Origin: Frankia sp. RB7
Lineage (GTDB): Bacteria > Pseudomonadota > Alphaproteobacteria > Rhizobiales > Xanthobacteraceae
Length of the DNA: 39,128 nt
Direction: 5' to 3'
Assembly (NCBI GenBank): GCA_030403585.1
Contig: JAUEPE010000062.1
Span: 1-39,128, forward strand
The notes under the pieces are model-generated. The model did no database searches, was not told where the DNA came from, and saw nothing but the letters and a program-made list of their open reading frames with translations. A program made the translations under genes and the position numbers. The stretch's first letter is position 1. Every line of letters starts with the position of its first letter. Below are positions 24,607-33,668 of this stretch, one piece after another.

Positions 24607-24984
24607 GACGACACATCCCGAGCCAAATGACGGCCCGCAAAAATACAACACGAACGGCGAGCGGGTGCGGCGATTTGTGCCGAACTGCCACTAGGGGTCA
24701 ACCGGCTGGCACGCTATCGCCGGGGCGATTGCATCTGATTGTGGTTCCGCGGCCACAGGTCGCAAATAGCGCGCGGGATATCTCCAGTGCGGTCTTGAAA
24801 TTCGCGGACGGCTTGCTAGCGCGCGGTTTTCGTGTTGGAATACTGCACACAATCGGAATTGGCGCTCGGCTGTGCGTTTCGCGACATTGAGACTCAAGAC
24901 TCGAACAGACTACCGGAAGCCCGTTTGTGGCGTGGCATGCGAAAAGCAGCCGCGTCTTTTTTGTATCTAGCGGAGGAGACTACG
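24607..24984. other. Non-coding spacer between the barrel gene and the cold-shock gene
   Basis: No convincing gene is seen in 378 bp. The right part holds the long 5' leader expected for a cold-shock mRNA, including a T-rich stretch (24957-24965) just before the ribosome-binding site, and a strong GGAGGAG at 24972-24978. Frames running through this spacer have no protein-like features. Confidence 0.5.
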
Positions 24985-25191
24985 ATGCCACAAAAGGGCA
25001 CCGTCAAATGGTTCAACCCAACCAAGGGCTATGGGTTCATCAAGCCGAACGGCAGCGATAAGGACGTGTTCGTCCACATCTCCGCCGTCGAGCGTGCCGG
25101 ACTCTCCACCCTCAATGAAAACCAGGTGGTTGAATACGACCTCGTGGAGAACCGCGGCAAAGCATCCGCGGAGAACCTCAAGGTCTCCTGA
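24985..25191 (+). CDS. Cold-shock protein, CspA family
   Basis: The 68-aa single OB-fold protein binds single-stranded RNA and DNA and melts mRNA structure. RNP1 (GYGFIKP) and RNP2 (VFVHIS) are intact, and the N-terminus MPQKGTVKWFN is typical. GGAGGAG lies 7 bases before the start, and a strong terminator follows 37 bases after the stop, so it is monocistronic. The family has many paralogues in rhizobia; this copy may be cold-induced or constitutive. Confidence 0.96.
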   Translation: MPQKGTVKWFNPTKGYGFIKPNGSDKDVFVHISAVERAGLSTLNENQVVEYDLVENRGKASAENLKVS

Positions 25192-25228
25192 TTTCTCTCA
25201 AAGCTAAGCGCGAGAGATCATGACGTTG

Positions 25229-25255
25229 CCCCCGGCTCTGCCGGGGGATTTTGTT
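25229..25255 (+). terminator. Rho-independent terminator after the cold-shock gene
   Basis: A perfect 8-bp GC stem (CCCCCGGC at 25229-25236 with GCCGGGGG at 25240-25247) has a TCT loop and is followed by ATTTTGTTTG, a good T-rich tail. It also lies just beyond the 3' end of the convergent purN. Confidence 0.85.
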
Positions 25256-25280
25256 TGCGGCGACGAGACGCGGTCGCGCT

Positions 25281-25934
25281 TCAGTTCGCCACCGGCGCAA
25301 CAAGGAAATTCTCCGACGCCGAACTGCCCGCCGTCTTGCAGACATCGCCCTCGATCTTGACCTTGCCGGTCGCAAGCAGGCTCAGCGCCGCGGGATAGAT
25401 GCGGTGCTCGACTTCGAGGATGCGCTCCGACAGCGTGTCGGCCGTGTCGTGATCGCTGACGGGCACCGCACCTTGCATCACGATCGGACCTGCGTCGGTC
25501 TCGGGGATCACGAAGTGCACCGTCGCACCAGACAGCTTGACGCCGGCGCGCAAGGCCTGGCCATGCGGGTCGAGGCCGGGGAAGGACGGCAACAGCGAGG
25601 GATGGATGTTAAGCATCCGCCCGTACCAAACTTTTGTGAATTCAGCGGTGAACAGGCGCATGAAACCGCCGAGGCAAATCAGCTCGATGCCGTGCTGGTC
25701 GAGTGCGGCCTGCAGCACCGCCTCGAAGCCGGCGCGGTCCTTGCCGAACGGCTTGCTCTCGATCACCTGCGTTTTCACGCCGGCCACTTTCGCCCGTTCG
25801 AGCCCGGGCGCGTCGGCCTTGTTGGAGATGACGAGCGAAATCTCCGCCGGGAAATCCGCGGCAGCCGCGGCCTTGATCAGAGCGGACATGTTGGAGCCGC
25901 GGCCGGAAATCAGGATGGCGACGCGGCGCTTCAT
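25281..25934 (-). CDS. purN: Phosphoribosylglycinamide formyltransferase
   Basis: The 217-aa enzyme transfers the formyl group of 10-formyl-tetrahydrofolate to GAR in purine synthesis. ISGRGSNMSALI (substrate-phosphate loop), the catalytic region FMRLFTAEF with MLNIHPSLLPSF (the Asn-x-His part), and GATVHFV with a late ETDAGPI are all present. ATG 25934 (MKRRVAILISG) was chosen by family length. GTG 25952 and ATG 25949 overlap the purM stop and are alternatives, so coupling with purM is certain even if the start is not. Confidence 0.95.
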   Translation of the reverse strand: MKRRVAILISGRGSNMSALIKAAAAADFPAEISLVISNKADAPGLERAKVAGVKTQVIESKPFGKDRAGFEAVLQAALDQHGIELICLGGFMRLFTAEFTKVWYGRMLNIHPSLLPSFPGLDPHGQALRAGVKLSGATVHFVIPETDAGPIVMQGAVPVSDHDTADTLSERILEVEHRIYPAALSLLATGKVKIEGDVCKTAGSSASENFLVAPVAN

Positions 25935-25948
25935 CACAGCACCAGTCA

Positions 25949-27022
25949 TCACAGTGCCAGATCGAGATGGCCGTTATAGACGACGCGATGCTCGCCCTCG
26001 GCCGGGATCACGCTGCCAAGCTGCGCCACGGTCTCGCCGGCGTCGGTGAAGACCTGCACGACTTCGTCGACCTTGTCAGGCTCGACGATCGCGATCATGC
26101 CGATGCCGCAGTTGAAGGTCCTGAGCATTTCGAGCTCGGCGATGCCGGCTTGCGCTGCCAGCCATTTGAACACCGGCAGCACCGGCAGGCGCGCGAGGTC
26201 AATGCCGACACCGAGATGGTTCGGCAGCACGCGCGGAATGTTGTCGGTAAAACCCCCGCCGGTGATGTGGGCGAGGCCCTTCACCGCGGCAGTTTCGCGG
26301 ATCGCACGCAGGCAGGATTTGACGTAGAGCCGCGTCGGCGTCAGCAGCGCGCCGCCGAGCGTCATGACGGGCGCGAACGGCGCCTGCGCCTCGAAGCCGA
26401 GGCCGGACTGTTCCACGATCTTGCGCACCAGCGAGAAGCCGTTGGAGTGCACGCCCGACGAGGCGAGACCAATCACGGCGTCGCCCGCCGCAATGTCCTT
26501 GCGCGGCAGCAGCGTGCCCCGCTCGGCGGCGCCGACGGCAAAGCCGCCGAGATCGTAGTCGCCGTCCTTGTAGAGGCCGGGCATTTCGGCGGTCTCGCCG
26601 CCGATCAGGGCGCAACCGGATTCGCGGCAACCCTCGGCGACGCCGGCGACAATCGAGGCGGTGGCCTCCGGGTCGAGCTTGCCGCAGGCGAAATAGTCGA
26701 GGAAGAACAGCGGCTCGGCGCCTTGCACCACGAGGTCGTTGACGCTCATGGCGACGAGGTCGATGCCGATCCCGCCATGCAGGCCGGTCTCGATCGCGAT
26801 CTTGACCTTGGTGCCGACGCCGTCGGTGGCCGCAACCAGGATGGGGTCCTTGAAGCCGGCCGCCTTGAGGTCGAACAGGCCGCCGAATCCGCCGATCTCG
26901 GCGTCGGCGCCGGGCCGTGCGGTGGCGCGCACCATCGGCTTGATCAGGTCGACCAGGCGGTTGCCCGCGTCGATATCGACGCCTGAATCGGCGTAAGTGA
27001 GGCCGTTTTTGCGGTCGGTCAT
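25949..27022 (-). CDS. purM: Phosphoribosylformylglycinamidine cyclo-ligase (AIR synthetase)
   Basis: The 357-aa enzyme closes the imidazole ring (FGAM to AIR) with ATP. It has LTYADSGVDIDAGN at the N-terminus, VGTKVKIAIETG, SVNDLVVQGAEPLFFLDY and GGETAEMPG, all characteristic of PurM. The start ATG 27022 (MTDRKNGLT) is preferred to a 20-codon longer frame. It is the first gene of a purMN operon and is divergent from the pgsA-type gene across 155 bp. Confidence 0.97.
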   Translation of the reverse strand: MTDRKNGLTYADSGVDIDAGNRLVDLIKPMVRATARPGADAEIGGFGGLFDLKAAGFKDPILVAATDGVGTKVKIAIETGLHGGIGIDLVAMSVNDLVVQGAEPLFFLDYFACGKLDPEATASIVAGVAEGCRESGCALIGGETAEMPGLYKDGDYDLGGFAVGAAERGTLLPRKDIAAGDAVIGLASSGVHSNGFSLVRKIVEQSGLGFEAQAPFAPVMTLGGALLTPTRLYVKSCLRAIRETAAVKGLAHITGGGFTDNIPRVLPNHLGVGIDLARLPVLPVFKWLAAQAGIAELEMLRTFNCGIGMIAIVEPDKVDEVVQVFTDAGETVAQLGSVIPAEGEHRVVYNGHLDLAL

Positions 27023-27177
27023 GCCCGATTTCCAGTGGGTTTGCGGCTGGTTACGTCGAATTCCGGGGACGCGCAATGGCAAGCGTGGCGCGCCGCCCTA
27101 TACTATGTAGATATCAACCGGTTCAGCCTCCAAAGGGGCCGGATTTCGAGGTCAGACCGGTTGCCGGGAAGCGCCGC

Positions 27178-27720
27178 GTGAGTATTCCGAACATCATTAC
27201 CCTGGGCCGCATCATGCTGGTCCCGATCATCGTCTGGGCCATCGTGTCGAGCGAAATGGAGGTGGCGTTCGCCGTGTTCCTGATCGCCGGCATCAGCGAC
27301 GCCGTCGATGGCTTCCTGGCCAAGCGCTTCAATATGACCAGCGAGCTCGGCGCCCTGCTCGACCCTCTGGCCGACAAAGCGCTGCTGGTGTCGATCTACC
27401 TCGCGCTCGGCATCTGGGGCGACATTCCGCGCTGGATCGTGATCTTGGTGGTGTCGCGCGACATCATGATCGTGACGGCGGTGATCGTGTCCTGGCTATT
27501 CGACAAGCCGGTCGAGATGAAGCCGTCGATGGTCTCCAAACTCAACACCACGGCCCAGGTGGCCTACGCGGCGCTGGTGCTGGCCGCGCTTGCCTTCGGC
27601 TTCAAGCCGACGCCCTATGATATCATCCTGATGGGCCTCGTTACGGTGTTCACGCTGTCGTCGGTGTCGCTCTATCTCGTCGAGTGGTTGCGGCACATGA
27701 GCACGATCGACGCCAAATGA
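27178..27720 (+). CDS. CDP-alcohol phosphatidyltransferase family protein (PgsA-like)
   Basis: This 180-aa inner-membrane enzyme has about four hydrophobic helices. The GTG at 27178 (MSIPNIITLGRIMLVP) is the natural start, with GGGAA upstream. The family motif is present as DAVDGFLAK, eight residues, G, ALL, D, PLA, D, so spacing and all Asp residues are intact, but the usual Arg of DGxxAR is Lys. Likely products are phosphatidylglycerophosphate or a related phospholipid. It lies directly upstream of hda and ppk in the same direction, a common alphaproteobacterial order. Confidence 0.85.
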   Translation: MSIPNIITLGRIMLVPIIVWAIVSSEMEVAFAVFLIAGISDAVDGFLAKRFNMTSELGALLDPLADKALLVSIYLALGIWGDIPRWIVILVVSRDIMIVTAVIVSWLFDKPVEMKPSMVSKLNTTAQVAYAALVLAALAFGFKPTPYDIILMGLVTVFTLSSVSLYLVEWLRHMSTIDAK

Positions 27721-27829
27721 GTTCGGATGCGGCCCTGCAAAAGGCCAACTCCCGACCGAATAAGTCTATCCTCTTCAGACTCTCGTCTCTTCAGAAAAAG
27801 CCGGCGCGCCGGCACGGAGCAAAGCAAGC

Positions 27830-28507
27830 GTGGCAGGCCGCGTTCATCCCCGACAATTGGCGTTTTCACTTCCGCACGCGGAGAGCCTCAGCCGGGACAA
27901 TTTTCTCGAGGGCCCTGCCAATGCCGCCGGCCTCGCTCTGATCGACGGCTGGCCGGAATGGCCGAACCGGGTCATGTGGCTTGCCGGCCCCGAAGGCTCA
28001 GGCAAGAGCCACCTCGCCGCGATCTGGGCCGAGGAGGCCGGCGCACGCTCGACCACGGCCAATGCGCTGACCGCGGCCGGCGTCCCCGGCGCGCTCGCGA
28101 CCGGCGCGCTGGTGGTCGAGGATCTCAGGGGCGGGGATTTTGACGAGCGCGCCCTCTTCCATCTGATGAACCTCGCCCGCGAGGACGGCGCCTACGTTCT
28201 TTTCACCGGCCGTGATGCGCCGGCGGCGATCGAGGTCGAGCTCCGCGACCTCCGCTCCCGGCTTCGGACGATTCCCATGATTTCGCTGGCGCCGCCGGAC
28301 GACCAGCTGTTCCGCGGCCTGATCGTCAAGTTCTGCGCCGACCGTCAGCTCTCCGTGGACGAAAGCGTGGTGAGCTACCTCGCGACCCGGCTGGAGCGGT
28401 CTTCGGCCGCCGCCCGGCGCGCCGTGGAACTGCTCGACGGCGAGGCACTGAGGCTCGGTCGCCCCGTCACCCGGGCGCTCGCCGCCGAGCTGCTGCGGGA
28501 CGCCTGA
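27830..28507 (+). CDS. hdaA: DnaA regulatory inactivator Hda (HdaA-like)
   Basis: This 225-aa protein is related to the ATPase domain of DnaA and stimulates ATP hydrolysis by DnaA bound to the DNA-polymerase clamp, preventing re-initiation. Its start QLAFSLPHAESLSRDNF resembles the clamp-binding N-terminus, followed by Walker A GPEGSGKS (53-60) and a Walker B-like VVEDLRG. It lacks the DNA-binding domain of DnaA. The GTG start at 27830 has GGAG about 10 bp upstream. It follows pgsA and precedes ppk. Confidence 0.85.
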   Translation: MAGRVHPRQLAFSLPHAESLSRDNFLEGPANAAGLALIDGWPEWPNRVMWLAGPEGSGKSHLAAIWAEEAGARSTTANALTAAGVPGALATGALVVEDLRGGDFDERALFHLMNLAREDGAYVLFTGRDAPAAIEVELRDLRSRLRTIPMISLAPPDDQLFRGLIVKFCADRQLSVDESVVSYLATRLERSSAAARRAVELLDGEALRLGRPVTRALAAELLRDA

Positions 28508-28556
28508 CTGCCAGGCCCTCTTAGGCCGCTTGACGCGGCGGGGCAGCGGAACATCA

Positions 28557-28574
28557 ATGTCATCGAAACGTCAT
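28557..28574 (+). promoter_or_regulatory. Candidate Pho box upstream of ppk
   Basis: ATGTCAT-CGAA-ACGTCAT is a direct repeat with the 7-4-7 spacing of PhoB sites, matching the consensus half-site at 6 of 7 and 5 of 7 positions. It lies about 60-75 bp before ppk, in the 125-bp spacer that follows hda. It is weaker than the site at 8487. PhoB control of ppk-ppx is known in some bacteria; here it is inferred. Confidence 0.4.
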
Positions 28575-28632
28575 CGCACTAACACATGCTCCGGCCGGTT
28601 TTGCGCATAAGTCGCAAATTGGGGCGAACTGG

Positions 28633-30840
28633 ATGGACCGACTTCTCATGGATTCCGTGCAAGCTGTTGAAACGAAAGAGAAAGCCACGGAAGCCGAGGA
28701 CCTGCCGGCGATCGCCTCGAGCCCCGAGCGATTCATCAATCGCGAGCTCTCCTGGCTGCATTTCAACCGCCGTGTCCTGGAGGAATCGGTCAACACCAAC
28801 CACCCCGTGCTGGAGCGGGTGCGATTCCTGTCGATTTCCGCAAATAACCTCGACGAGTTCTTCATGGTCCGCGTCGCCGGCATCAAGGCCCAGGTGCGCG
28901 AGGGCATCGCCGAGCGCGCGCCCGATGGCCTGACCCCGTCCGAGCAACTCGTGCTGATCAACCGCACCGTCTCGCAGCTCGCCTCCGATCAGCAGGCGAT
29001 CTGGGCCGCCTTGCGCGGCACGCTCGCCGACGTCGGCATCGTGCTGGTCGACGGCAAGGAGGTCACCAAGGCGGAGCGAACCTGGCTCGAGGACTATTTC
29101 CTCAGCAACGTGTTCCCGCTGCTGACGCCGCTGGCGATCGATCCGGCCCACCCGTTTCCGTTCATCCCGAGCCTCGGCTTCACCATCGCGCTCCAGCTCA
29201 CGCGCGCCATCGACGGCAAGCAGATGAACGCGCTCATCCGCATGCCCGGCAAGATCGACCGCTTCATCCGCCTGCCGGGCGACGGCAAGGTGGTGCGCCT
29301 GATCTCGTTGGAGCAGATGACAGGCCTTTTCATCAATCGCCTGTTCCCCGGCTACAATCTCCACGGCCAGGGCGCCTTCCGCATCATCCGCGACTCCGAG
29401 CTCGAAATCGAGGAAGAGGCCGAAGATCTCGTCCGACTGTTCGAGACTGCGCTGAAGCGCCGCCGCCGCGGGTCGGTGATCCGGCTCGAGATCGACGCCA
29501 AGATGCCGGAGCAGCTGCGCAGCTTCGTGCAGCACGCGCTGTCGGCGGCCGACGACGAGGTGTTCCTGGTCAACGGCGTGCTCGCCATGAACGAGCTTTC
29601 GCAACTCACCCGGCTCGACCGACCCGACCTCGAATTCACCCCTTACGTGCCGCGCCATCCCGAGCGCGTGCGCGAGCATGGCGGCGACATCTTTGCCGCG
29701 ATCCGGCAGAAGGACCTCGTCGTCCATCACCCCTACGAATCCTTCGACGTGGTTGTGCAATTCCTGCAGCAGGCGACGCGCGACCCCGACGTCGTTGCCA
29801 TCAAGCAGACGCTCTACCGCACCTCCAGCAACTCGCCGATCGTGCGCGCGTTGGTGGAAGCGGCCGAGGCCGGCAAATCCGTCACCGCGCTGATCGAGTT
29901 GAAGGCGCGCTTCGACGAAGAGGCCAACATCCGCTGGGCGCGCGACCTCGAACGCGCCGGCGTGCAGGTGGTCTACGGCTTCCTCGAGCTGAAGACGCAC
30001 GCAAAGCTCTCGATGGTGGTGCGCCGCGAGGGCGGCAGCCTCACCACTTACGTCCATACCGGCACCGGCAATTATCACCCGGTCACCGCGCGTATTTATA
30101 CGGATCTCTCCTACTTCACCTCGGAACCGACCATCGGCCGCGACGCCGCGCGCGTGTTCAACTTCATCACGGGATACGCCGCACCGAGCGATCTGGAAAA
30201 GATGGCGGTGTCCCCGCTGACCCTGCGCAAGCGCATCATCGAGCACATCCAGGGCGAGACCGAGCACGCGCGTCACGGCAAGCCCGGCGCGGTCTGGATG
30301 AAGATGAATGCGCTGGTCGACCCCGACATCATCGACGCGCTCTACGAGGCGTCACAGGCGGGCGTCCAGGTCGAGCTCGTGGTCCGCGGTATCTGCTGCC
30401 TGCGCCCCGGCATCCCCGGCCTGTCGGAGAACATCCGCGTCAAGTCGATCATCGGACGCTTCCTGGAACACGGCCGAATCTACTGCTTCGGCATGGGCCA
30501 GGGCCTGCCGAGCGCGAAAGCGGCTGTGTATATCTCGTCAGCCGATATGATGCCGCGCAACCTCGACCGCCGTGTCGAGGTGCTGTGCCCGCTGCAAAAT
30601 CCCACGGTGCATCAGCAGGTTCTCGAACAGATCATGGTCGCGAATTTGAAGGACAATGAGCAGAGCTGGCAATTGTTGCCGGACGGGTCCTCAACGCGTA
30701 TGAAGACCGCGAAAGGCGAGGAGCCTTTCAACGTGCACAACTACTTCATGACAAATCCGAGTCTGTCTGGCCGTGGAAAGTCGCTCAAGGAATCCTCGCC
30801 GCGCCGTCTCACGCGCCGAAACGAACGCCATCCTTCCTGA
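28633..30840 (+). CDS. ppk: Polyphosphate kinase 1
   Basis: This 735-aa enzyme reversibly polymerises the gamma-phosphate of ATP to polyphosphate. FINRELSWLHFN marks the N-terminal domain and NNLDEFFMVRVAG the next conserved part. The phosphorylated His is in YVHTGTGNYHP (about residue 475), and the second conserved phospholipase D-like half holds SSADMMPRNLDRRVEV. ATGs at 28633 and 28651 are both possible starts. ppx begins 15 bp downstream, so synthesis and degradation of polyphosphate are co-transcribed. Confidence 0.97.
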   Translation: MDRLLMDSVQAVETKEKATEAEDLPAIASSPERFINRELSWLHFNRRVLEESVNTNHPVLERVRFLSISANNLDEFFMVRVAGIKAQVREGIAERAPDGLTPSEQLVLINRTVSQLASDQQAIWAALRGTLADVGIVLVDGKEVTKAERTWLEDYFLSNVFPLLTPLAIDPAHPFPFIPSLGFTIALQLTRAIDGKQMNALIRMPGKIDRFIRLPGDGKVVRLISLEQMTGLFINRLFPGYNLHGQGAFRIIRDSELEIEEEAEDLVRLFETALKRRRRGSVIRLEIDAKMPEQLRSFVQHALSAADDEVFLVNGVLAMNELSQLTRLDRPDLEFTPYVPRHPERVREHGGDIFAAIRQKDLVVHHPYESFDVVVQFLQQATRDPDVVAIKQTLYRTSSNSPIVRALVEAAEAGKSVTALIELKARFDEEANIRWARDLERAGVQVVYGFLELKTHAKLSMVVRREGGSLTTYVHTGTGNYHPVTARIYTDLSYFTSEPTIGRDAARVFNFITGYAAPSDLEKMAVSPLTLRKRIIEHIQGETEHARHGKPGAVWMKMNALVDPDIIDALYEASQAGVQVELVVRGICCLRPGIPGLSENIRVKSIIGRFLEHGRIYCFGMGQGLPSAKAAVYISSADMMPRNLDRRVEVLCPLQNPTVHQQVLEQIMVANLKDNEQSWQLLPDGSSTRMKTAKGEEPFNVHNYFMTNPSLSGRGKSLKESSPRRLTRRNERHPS

Positions 30841-30855
30841 CCGGAGATTTTTGCC

Positions 30856-32358
30856 GTGAAACGGCCGCGCAAGCGTGGCGCTAGCGTCGCGGTCATCGAC
30901 ATCGGCTCCAACTCGGTTCGTCTCGTCGTCTACGAGGGACTGACGCGGAGCCTGATTCCGATCTTCAACGAGAAGACGCTGTGCGGCCTCGGGCGCGAAG
31001 TGCAGAGCACGGGCCTGCTCGCGCCGGACGCCGTCGACAAGGCGCTGACCTCGCTGAAGCGTTTTCGGGCGCTGTGCCGCGTGATGCAGGTCGGCCGCGT
31101 GTTTGCGATCGCGACCGCGGCCTGCCGCGATGCCTCCAACGGCCCCGATTTCATCGCGAAAGCCGAGCGCATCTGCGCCGTGAAGATCGAGATCCTGTCC
31201 GGCCCGCGCGAAGCGAAGCTGTCAGCGCTCGGCGTGATCTCCGGCATTCACCATCCCGACGGCATCGTCGGCGATCTCGGCGGCGGCTCGCTGGAGCTGA
31301 TCGACGTGCGCAGGAACACCGTGCGCAGTGGCGTGACGCTGCCGCTCGGCGGCCTCGCGCTGCAGGACCTCGCGCACAAATCGCTAAAGCGCGCCGACCG
31401 TATCGTGCGCGAGGCAATCGACGAGGTGCCGCTGCTCAAGGCAGGCAGCGGCCGCAGCTTCTATGCCGTCGGCGGCACCTGGCGCGCGCTTGCGCGCATC
31501 CACATCATCCAGAGCGGCTATCCGCTCCAGGTGATGCACGGCTATTCCATCTCCGCCGCTGAAGCGCTCGACTTCTCGCGCCGCCTGCGGCGCCTGGCGG
31601 CTGTCGACATGCTGGCCGACATCGAGATCGTCGCGGATGCGCGGCGCCCTCTCCTCACCTATGCAGCGCTGGTGCTCGAGCACATCATCCGAGTGGCGAA
31701 GCCCAAGACCATTGTGTTCTCGACCTTCGGCGTGCGCGAAGGCCTGCTGCACGAGAAGCTGCCGGACTCCGAGCGCAACAAGGACGGGCTGATCTGCGCG
31801 GCGGAAGAGCTGAACCAGCTGCTGTCGCGCTCGGCGCGCCATGCCCGCGAACTGATCGCCTGGACCGACCGCCTCGCGCGCGTGGTGAAGCTGCGCGAGT
31901 CCGAGGAGGACCGCCGCTTGCGCCACGCTGCCTGCCTGCTCTCCGACATCGGCTGGCGCGTGCATCCCGACCATCGCGGCGAGCAAACGCTGAGCCTCGT
32001 CGTCAACGGTAATTTCGGCGCGATCACCCACATCGAGCGCGCCTTCGTCGGCCTGTCGGTGTTTTATCGCTATGCGGGCCTCAGCGAGGAAAACCAGCCG
32101 CCGCTGACGATGCAGGAGCTGTTGACGCCGGCGCAGCTCGAACGCGCCCGCTTGCTGGGCGCGGCGTTTCGTGTCGCGCATCTGATCTCGGCGGCTCGGC
32201 CAGGCGTGCTGCCCGCCACGCATTTCCGCAGCCAGGGCCGTAAATTGATGCTGGTGTTCGAGCACCGGCTAGGCGATCTCGTCGCCGACCGCGTCGGCAG
32301 CCGCTTCAAGCAGCTCGCCCGCTTGATCGGCCGCGCCGGCTCGATCCTGCGGCGTTAG
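30856..32358 (+). CDS. ppx: Exopolyphosphatase (Ppx/GppA family)
   Basis: The 500-aa ASKHA-fold phosphatase removes terminal phosphate from polyphosphate and, in GppA members, from pppGpp. The N-terminal VIDIGSNSVRLVVYEG and GDLGGGSLELIDV are the two phosphate-loop motifs, and a helical HD-like C-terminal half follows with RHAACLLSDIGWRVHPD. The GTG at 30856 follows ppk by 15 bp, with GGAG at about 11 bp upstream. It is convergent with the TerC-family gene 3 bp away. Confidence 0.95.
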   Translation: MKRPRKRGASVAVIDIGSNSVRLVVYEGLTRSLIPIFNEKTLCGLGREVQSTGLLAPDAVDKALTSLKRFRALCRVMQVGRVFAIATAACRDASNGPDFIAKAERICAVKIEILSGPREAKLSALGVISGIHHPDGIVGDLGGGSLELIDVRRNTVRSGVTLPLGGLALQDLAHKSLKRADRIVREAIDEVPLLKAGSGRSFYAVGGTWRALARIHIIQSGYPLQVMHGYSISAAEALDFSRRLRRLAAVDMLADIEIVADARRPLLTYAALVLEHIIRVAKPKTIVFSTFGVREGLLHEKLPDSERNKDGLICAAEELNQLLSRSARHARELIAWTDRLARVVKLRESEEDRRLRHAACLLSDIGWRVHPDHRGEQTLSLVVNGNFGAITHIERAFVGLSVFYRYAGLSEENQPPLTMQELLTPAQLERARLLGAAFRVAHLISAARPGVLPATHFRSQGRKLMLVFEHRLGDLVADRVGSRFKQLARLIGRAGSILRR

Positions 32359-32361
32359 GGC

Positions 32362-33207
32362 TTATTCAGCAGCCTTTGCGTGCTCAAGCGCGGCGTGGCT
32401 CAGCCTGCGCCGGCGCCAGATGGTGCCGACGACCAGCACGACGATCACGCCGAGCAAGGCGCAGAGATATTCGGCGCCACCGCTGCCATGGGCGAATTGC
32501 GACGGGATGTGCAGGCTGCCGAGCAGCTTGTCCAGCGAGGCGCCGAACGGACCTTCGGATAGCGCGTGCAGCTTCGGCGCGATGCCGGGATCGGTCGCGA
32601 TCACCTCGCCCGCGATCCAGCCGAGCAGCGCCGCACCGGCCCACACCAGGATCGGCAGCTTCGAGAGCAGCGCCATGATCAGCGCCGCGCCGGCGACGAT
32701 CAGGGGCACGCTGATGGCCAGGCCGAGCACCAAAAGCGGCACACTGCCGTTGGCAGCCGCGGCGACCGCAATGACGTTGTCCAGACTCATGACGATGTCG
32801 GCGACGACGACGATCTGCACCGCCTGCCACAGATGCGAAGCCGATTCGACGCCGTCCTCGTCTTCGTTTTCCGGCACCAGCAGCTTTGCCGCGATCACGA
32901 TCAGCGCGAGACCGCCGACCAGCTTGAGGTACGGCAACTCCATCAGGCTTACGACAATGCCGGTGAAGATGATCCGCAGCAGCACCGCAGCGCCCGCGCC
33001 GAGCACCATGCCCCACAGCCGGTGCCGCGGCTTCAGGCCGCGGCAGGCAAGCGCGATCACCAGCGCGTTGTCACCGGACAAAAGGATGTTGATCCAGATG
33101 ATCTTGCCGACCGCAACCCAGAAGGTCGGTTCGGCCATCTCACTACGGAACTGGGTGAAGAATGCCCCGATCGTGGCGGGATCGAAGATCTGCCAGAGCC
33201 AGTTCAC
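32362..33207 (-). CDS. TerC-family integral membrane protein (YjbE type)
   Basis: The 281-aa protein has about seven hydrophobic helices and the family's paired acidic motifs in membrane segments: ILLSGDNALVIALA and DIVMSLDNVIAVAA. Relatives export Mn2+ or support metal loading of exported proteins. A GTG at 33207 (MNWLWQIFDP) has AGGA nearby. It lies 38 bp after ndk, so it is probably co-transcribed. The spacer is too short to hold the manganese riboswitch that often precedes such genes. Confidence 0.88.
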   Translation of the reverse strand: MNWLWQIFDPATIGAFFTQFRSEMAEPTFWVAVGKIIWINILLSGDNALVIALACRGLKPRHRLWGMVLGAGAAVLLRIIFTGIVVSLMELPYLKLVGGLALIVIAAKLLVPENEDEDGVESASHLWQAVQIVVVADIVMSLDNVIAVAAAANGSVPLLVLGLAISVPLIVAGAALIMALLSKLPILVWAGAALLGWIAGEVIATDPGIAPKLHALSEGPFGASLDKLLGSLHIPSQFAHGSGGAEYLCALLGVIVVLVVGTIWRRRRLSHAALEHAKAAE

Positions 33208-33245
33208 AATCAGTCCTTTCGGCCCGTCGACTTCACCTGTCGGCT

Positions 33246-33668
33246 TTAGCCGACGATCTCGTTGCCCGAGAAGAACTGCGCGATCTCGATCGCGGCGGTC
33301 TCCGTGGCGTCCGAGCCGTGAGCCGAGTTCTCGCCGATCGACTTTGCGTAGAGCTTGCGGATGGTGCCGTCGGCAGCCTTGGACGGATCGGTCGCGCCCA
33401 TCGCGTCGCGGTACTTGGCAACGGCGCCCTCGCCTTCCAGCACCTGGACCACGACCGGGCCCGAGGTCATGAATTCGACGAGTTCGCCGAAGAACGGGCG
33501 GGCCTTGTGGACGGCATAGAAGGTCTCGGCCTGCTCCTTGGTCATGCGAATGCGCTTCTGCGCGACGATGCGCAGGCCCGCCTTCTCGATCACGGCGTTC
33601 ACGGCGCCGGTCAGGTTACGGGCGGTCGCGTCGGGTTTGATGATCGAGAAAGTGCGTTCGATGGCCAT
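33246..33668 (-). CDS. ndk: Nucleoside diphosphate kinase
   Basis: The 140-aa enzyme balances NTP pools by phosphate transfer via His117 in NSAHGSD. TFSIIKPDA and FFGELVEFMTSGPVV are typical, and the length is normal for the family. ATG 33668 was chosen; the frame is open 89 codons upstream but without any family similarity. The TerC-like gene follows in the same direction. Confidence 0.97.
   Translation of the reverse strand: MAIERTFSIIKPDATARNLTGAVNAVIEKAGLRIVAQKRIRMTKEQAETFYAVHKARPFFGELVEFMTSGPVVVQVLEGEGAVAKYRDAMGATDPSKAADGTIRKLYAKSIGENSAHGSDATETAAIEIAQFFSGNEIVG

Noticed and set aside
32362..33245. Manganese (yybP-ykoY) riboswitch for the TerC-family gene
   Set aside because: Only 38 bp separate ndk from the TerC gene, too short for this riboswitch, and no conserved core is seen.
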